A stretch of DNA of 64,000 nt. Source: Streptomyces piniterrae (lineage in GTDB: Bacteria; Actinomycetota; Actinomycetes; Streptomycetales; Streptomycetaceae). Below are positions 63,086 to 64,000 of the stretch, piece by piece (the first letter of the stretch is position 1; each line of letters begins with the position of its first letter). The notes under the pieces are model-generated. The model was not told the DNA's origin. It did no database searches and saw only the letters and a list, made by a program, of their open reading frames with translations. The position numbers and the translations under genes are program-made. Location: the NCBI RefSeq assembly GCF_005048155.1, contig NZ_SUMB01000003.1:744001-808000 (forward strand), in the 5' to 3' direction.

Positions 63086-63382
63086 TCAGCGCATCCGGCG
63101 TTCGACCTCGTCCTTGGCCTCCTTGAGGCCGGAGCCGGTGAGTTCGCGGTGCAGCTTGATCGCCTCGATCTTCTTGCCCTTCCGCAGCAGCTCGTCGATC
63201 TCGGCCATGCCGGGGTCCGCCGGCTCCTGGGCGCCGAGGTGCGTGAGCAGTACGTCGACCTTGCGCTCCAGACGCTGGATCCGGCGGTCCAGCATTTTGG
63301 CGCGTTGGGAGGCGCCCGCACCGGTGGCCGCCGACGAGACGACGAGGAGCACCAGCACTATCCAGGGAAAGAAGTTGTCCAT
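63086..63382 (-). CDS. Membrane-anchored ribosomal L7/L12-like protein
   Basis: Protein of 98 residues with an N-terminal membrane helix (WIVLVLLVVSSAATGAGA), a short coiled-coil-like helix (RIQRLERKVDVLLTHL) and a C-terminal segment (IDELLRKGKKIEAIKLHREL, then TGSGLKEAKDEVE) that reads like the C-terminal domain of ribosomal protein L7/L12. Family members are annotated as such in Streptomyces, from memory. A role at the membrane in contacting translation factors is only a guess. ATG at 63382. Neighbouring GlcD-like gene starts upstream in the window beyond its end. Confidence 0.78.
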   Translation of the reverse strand: MDNFFPWIVLVLLVVSSAATGAGASQRAKMLDRRIQRLERKVDVLLTHLGAQEPADPGMAEIDELLRKGKKIEAIKLHRELTGSGLKEAKDEVERRMR

Positions 63383-63406
63383 GGCCGAAACCTTACGAGG
63401 CCGAGG

Positions 63407-64000
63407 TCAGAAGAGCTTCCCCGGGTTGAGCAGTCCCAACGGGTCGAAGACACCCTTGATCCCGCGCTGCAACTCCACACCCACCGGCCCCAGTTCGCGT
63501 GCCAGCCACTCCTTCTTCAGCACCCCCACCCCGTGCTCGCCGGTGATGGTGCCGCCCAGTTCGAGGCCGAGCGCCATGATGGCGTCGAACGCCTCGCGGG
63601 CGCGGCGCTCCTCGTCCTCGTCGGCCGGGTCGAAGCAGACCAGGGGGTGGGTGTTGCCGTCACCCGCGTGTGCGCAGACCCCGATGGTCAGGTCGTACTT
63701 CTCGGCGATGGCGGTGGTGCCGTCGAGCATCGCGGCGAGCCGGGAGCGGGGTACGCAGACATCGTCGATCAGCATGGCGGGCTTGAGGCGTTCCAGTGCC
63801 GCGAAGCTCATCCTGCGGGCCTGGAGCAGCAGGTCGGATTGGGCGGCGTCCTCGGCGGGGACGACCTGGGTGGCCCCGGCCGCCTCGCACAGTGCGCCGA
63901 CGGCGGCGAGGTCGGCGGCCGGGTCGGGGGTGTCGAAGGCGGCCAGCAGCAGCACCTCGGTGGTTTCCGGCAGGCCCATCTGCGCCATGTCGTTGACGGC
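63407..64000 (-). CDS. GlcD-like FAD-linked oxidase (5' end beyond window)
   Basis: C-terminal 197 codons of a FAD-linked oxidase of the GlcD/D-lactate dehydrogenase family; the start lies beyond base 64000. The C-terminal signature IGVCAHAGDGNTHPLVCFDP and ITGEHGVGVLKKEWL (metal- and substrate-binding His residues) and the final FDPLGLLNPGKLF are typical. It oxidises a 2-hydroxy acid such as glycolate or lactate. The L7/L12-like gene starts 24 bases after its stop, so they may share a transcript. Confidence 0.87.
   Translation of the reverse strand, partial: AVNDMAQMGLPETTEVLLLAAFDTPDPAADLAAVGALCEAAGATQVVPAEDAAQSDLLLQARRMSFAALERLKPAMLIDDVCVPRSRLAAMLDGTTAIAEKYDLTIGVCAHAGDGNTHPLVCFDPADEDEERRAREAFDAIMALGLELGGTITGEHGVGVLKKEWLARELGPVGVELQRGIKGVFDPLGLLNPGKLF

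Overview
The window is very GC-rich, with dense, tightly packed genes and strong third-position GC bias. It carries markers of a Streptomyces-type actinomycete: an SsgA-like sporulation protein (ssgG), N-acetylglucosamine PTS genes with DasR-type operators, a CysO/CysM/JAMM cysteine pathway, a class-E-sortase-like LAATG surface protein and many small secreted proteins. The gene order from about 32 to 61 kb resembles, from memory, the SCO2897-SCO2924 stretch of Streptomyces coelicolor. This looks like chromosomal core sequence; I see no integrase, transposase, phage genes, CRISPR array or large biosynthetic cluster.

Region by region. 1-6.1 kb: an aminophosphonate uptake and degradation operon on the minus strand (FAD oxidoreductase, phosphonatase-like hydrolase, ABC ATPase, two permeases, binding lipoprotein) with a GntR/HutC regulator upstream and a matching operator. 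6.2-16.8 kb: a sortase-type surface protein, a ROK regulator divergent from an oxidoreductase with a clean palindromic operator between them, an FAH-family hydrolase, a second YidC-type insertase, an acyl-CoA synthetase, and DUF4142 and DUF1996 secreted proteins. 17-18.5 kb: a UTRA-only GntR relative and a tiny secreted peptide ending in a hydrophobic Cys-to-Cys loop. 19-23.9 kb: a PucR-type regulator divergent from a three-gene putative electron-transfer operon (haem membrane protein, NuoF-like/ferredoxin fusion, repeat lipoprotein). This is my best candidate for an under-described system. 23.9-32 kb: an SSS-family symporter with its DUF3311 partner, a DUF445 protein, an SGNH hydrolase, a LiaF-like protein and an ABC-2/DUF990 exporter.

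32-46.7 kb: a class A penicillin-binding protein, a guanidinium-type SMR exporter under a guanidine-III riboswitch, a GroES-like protein, Bcp peroxiredoxin, an orphan histidine kinase with a secreted partner, tRNA-Leu(UAG), rdgB, rph, nagF, nagE1 and nagE2 with four dre-like DasR boxes, and an MBL hydrolase. 47-54.9 kb: cysM-cysO with an upstream leader peptide, a JAMM protease, an amino-acid permease, DUF2017-clpS, and the NAD-salvage pair pncB-pncA. An extreme poly-C/poly-G tract (54374-54539) follows pncA and is suspect as sequence. 55-64 kb: an immune-inhibitor-A-type metalloprotease, small and RDD membrane proteins, ssgG, a disulfide-oxidoreductase-family flavoprotein with a Tyr where the catalytic His is expected, a membrane-anchored L7/L12-like protein and the 3' part of a GlcD-like oxidase.

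Two gene groups form clear working units with visible regulatory DNA: phosphonate use (operator plus GntR) and GlcNAc uptake (DasR boxes). Cysteine synthesis (leader peptide, JAMM protease, sulfur carrier, synthase) is a third. Two related intergenic repeats built on CCCCTAGGGG follow bcp and pncB. All functional calls come from reading motifs and gene order; no database search was run.
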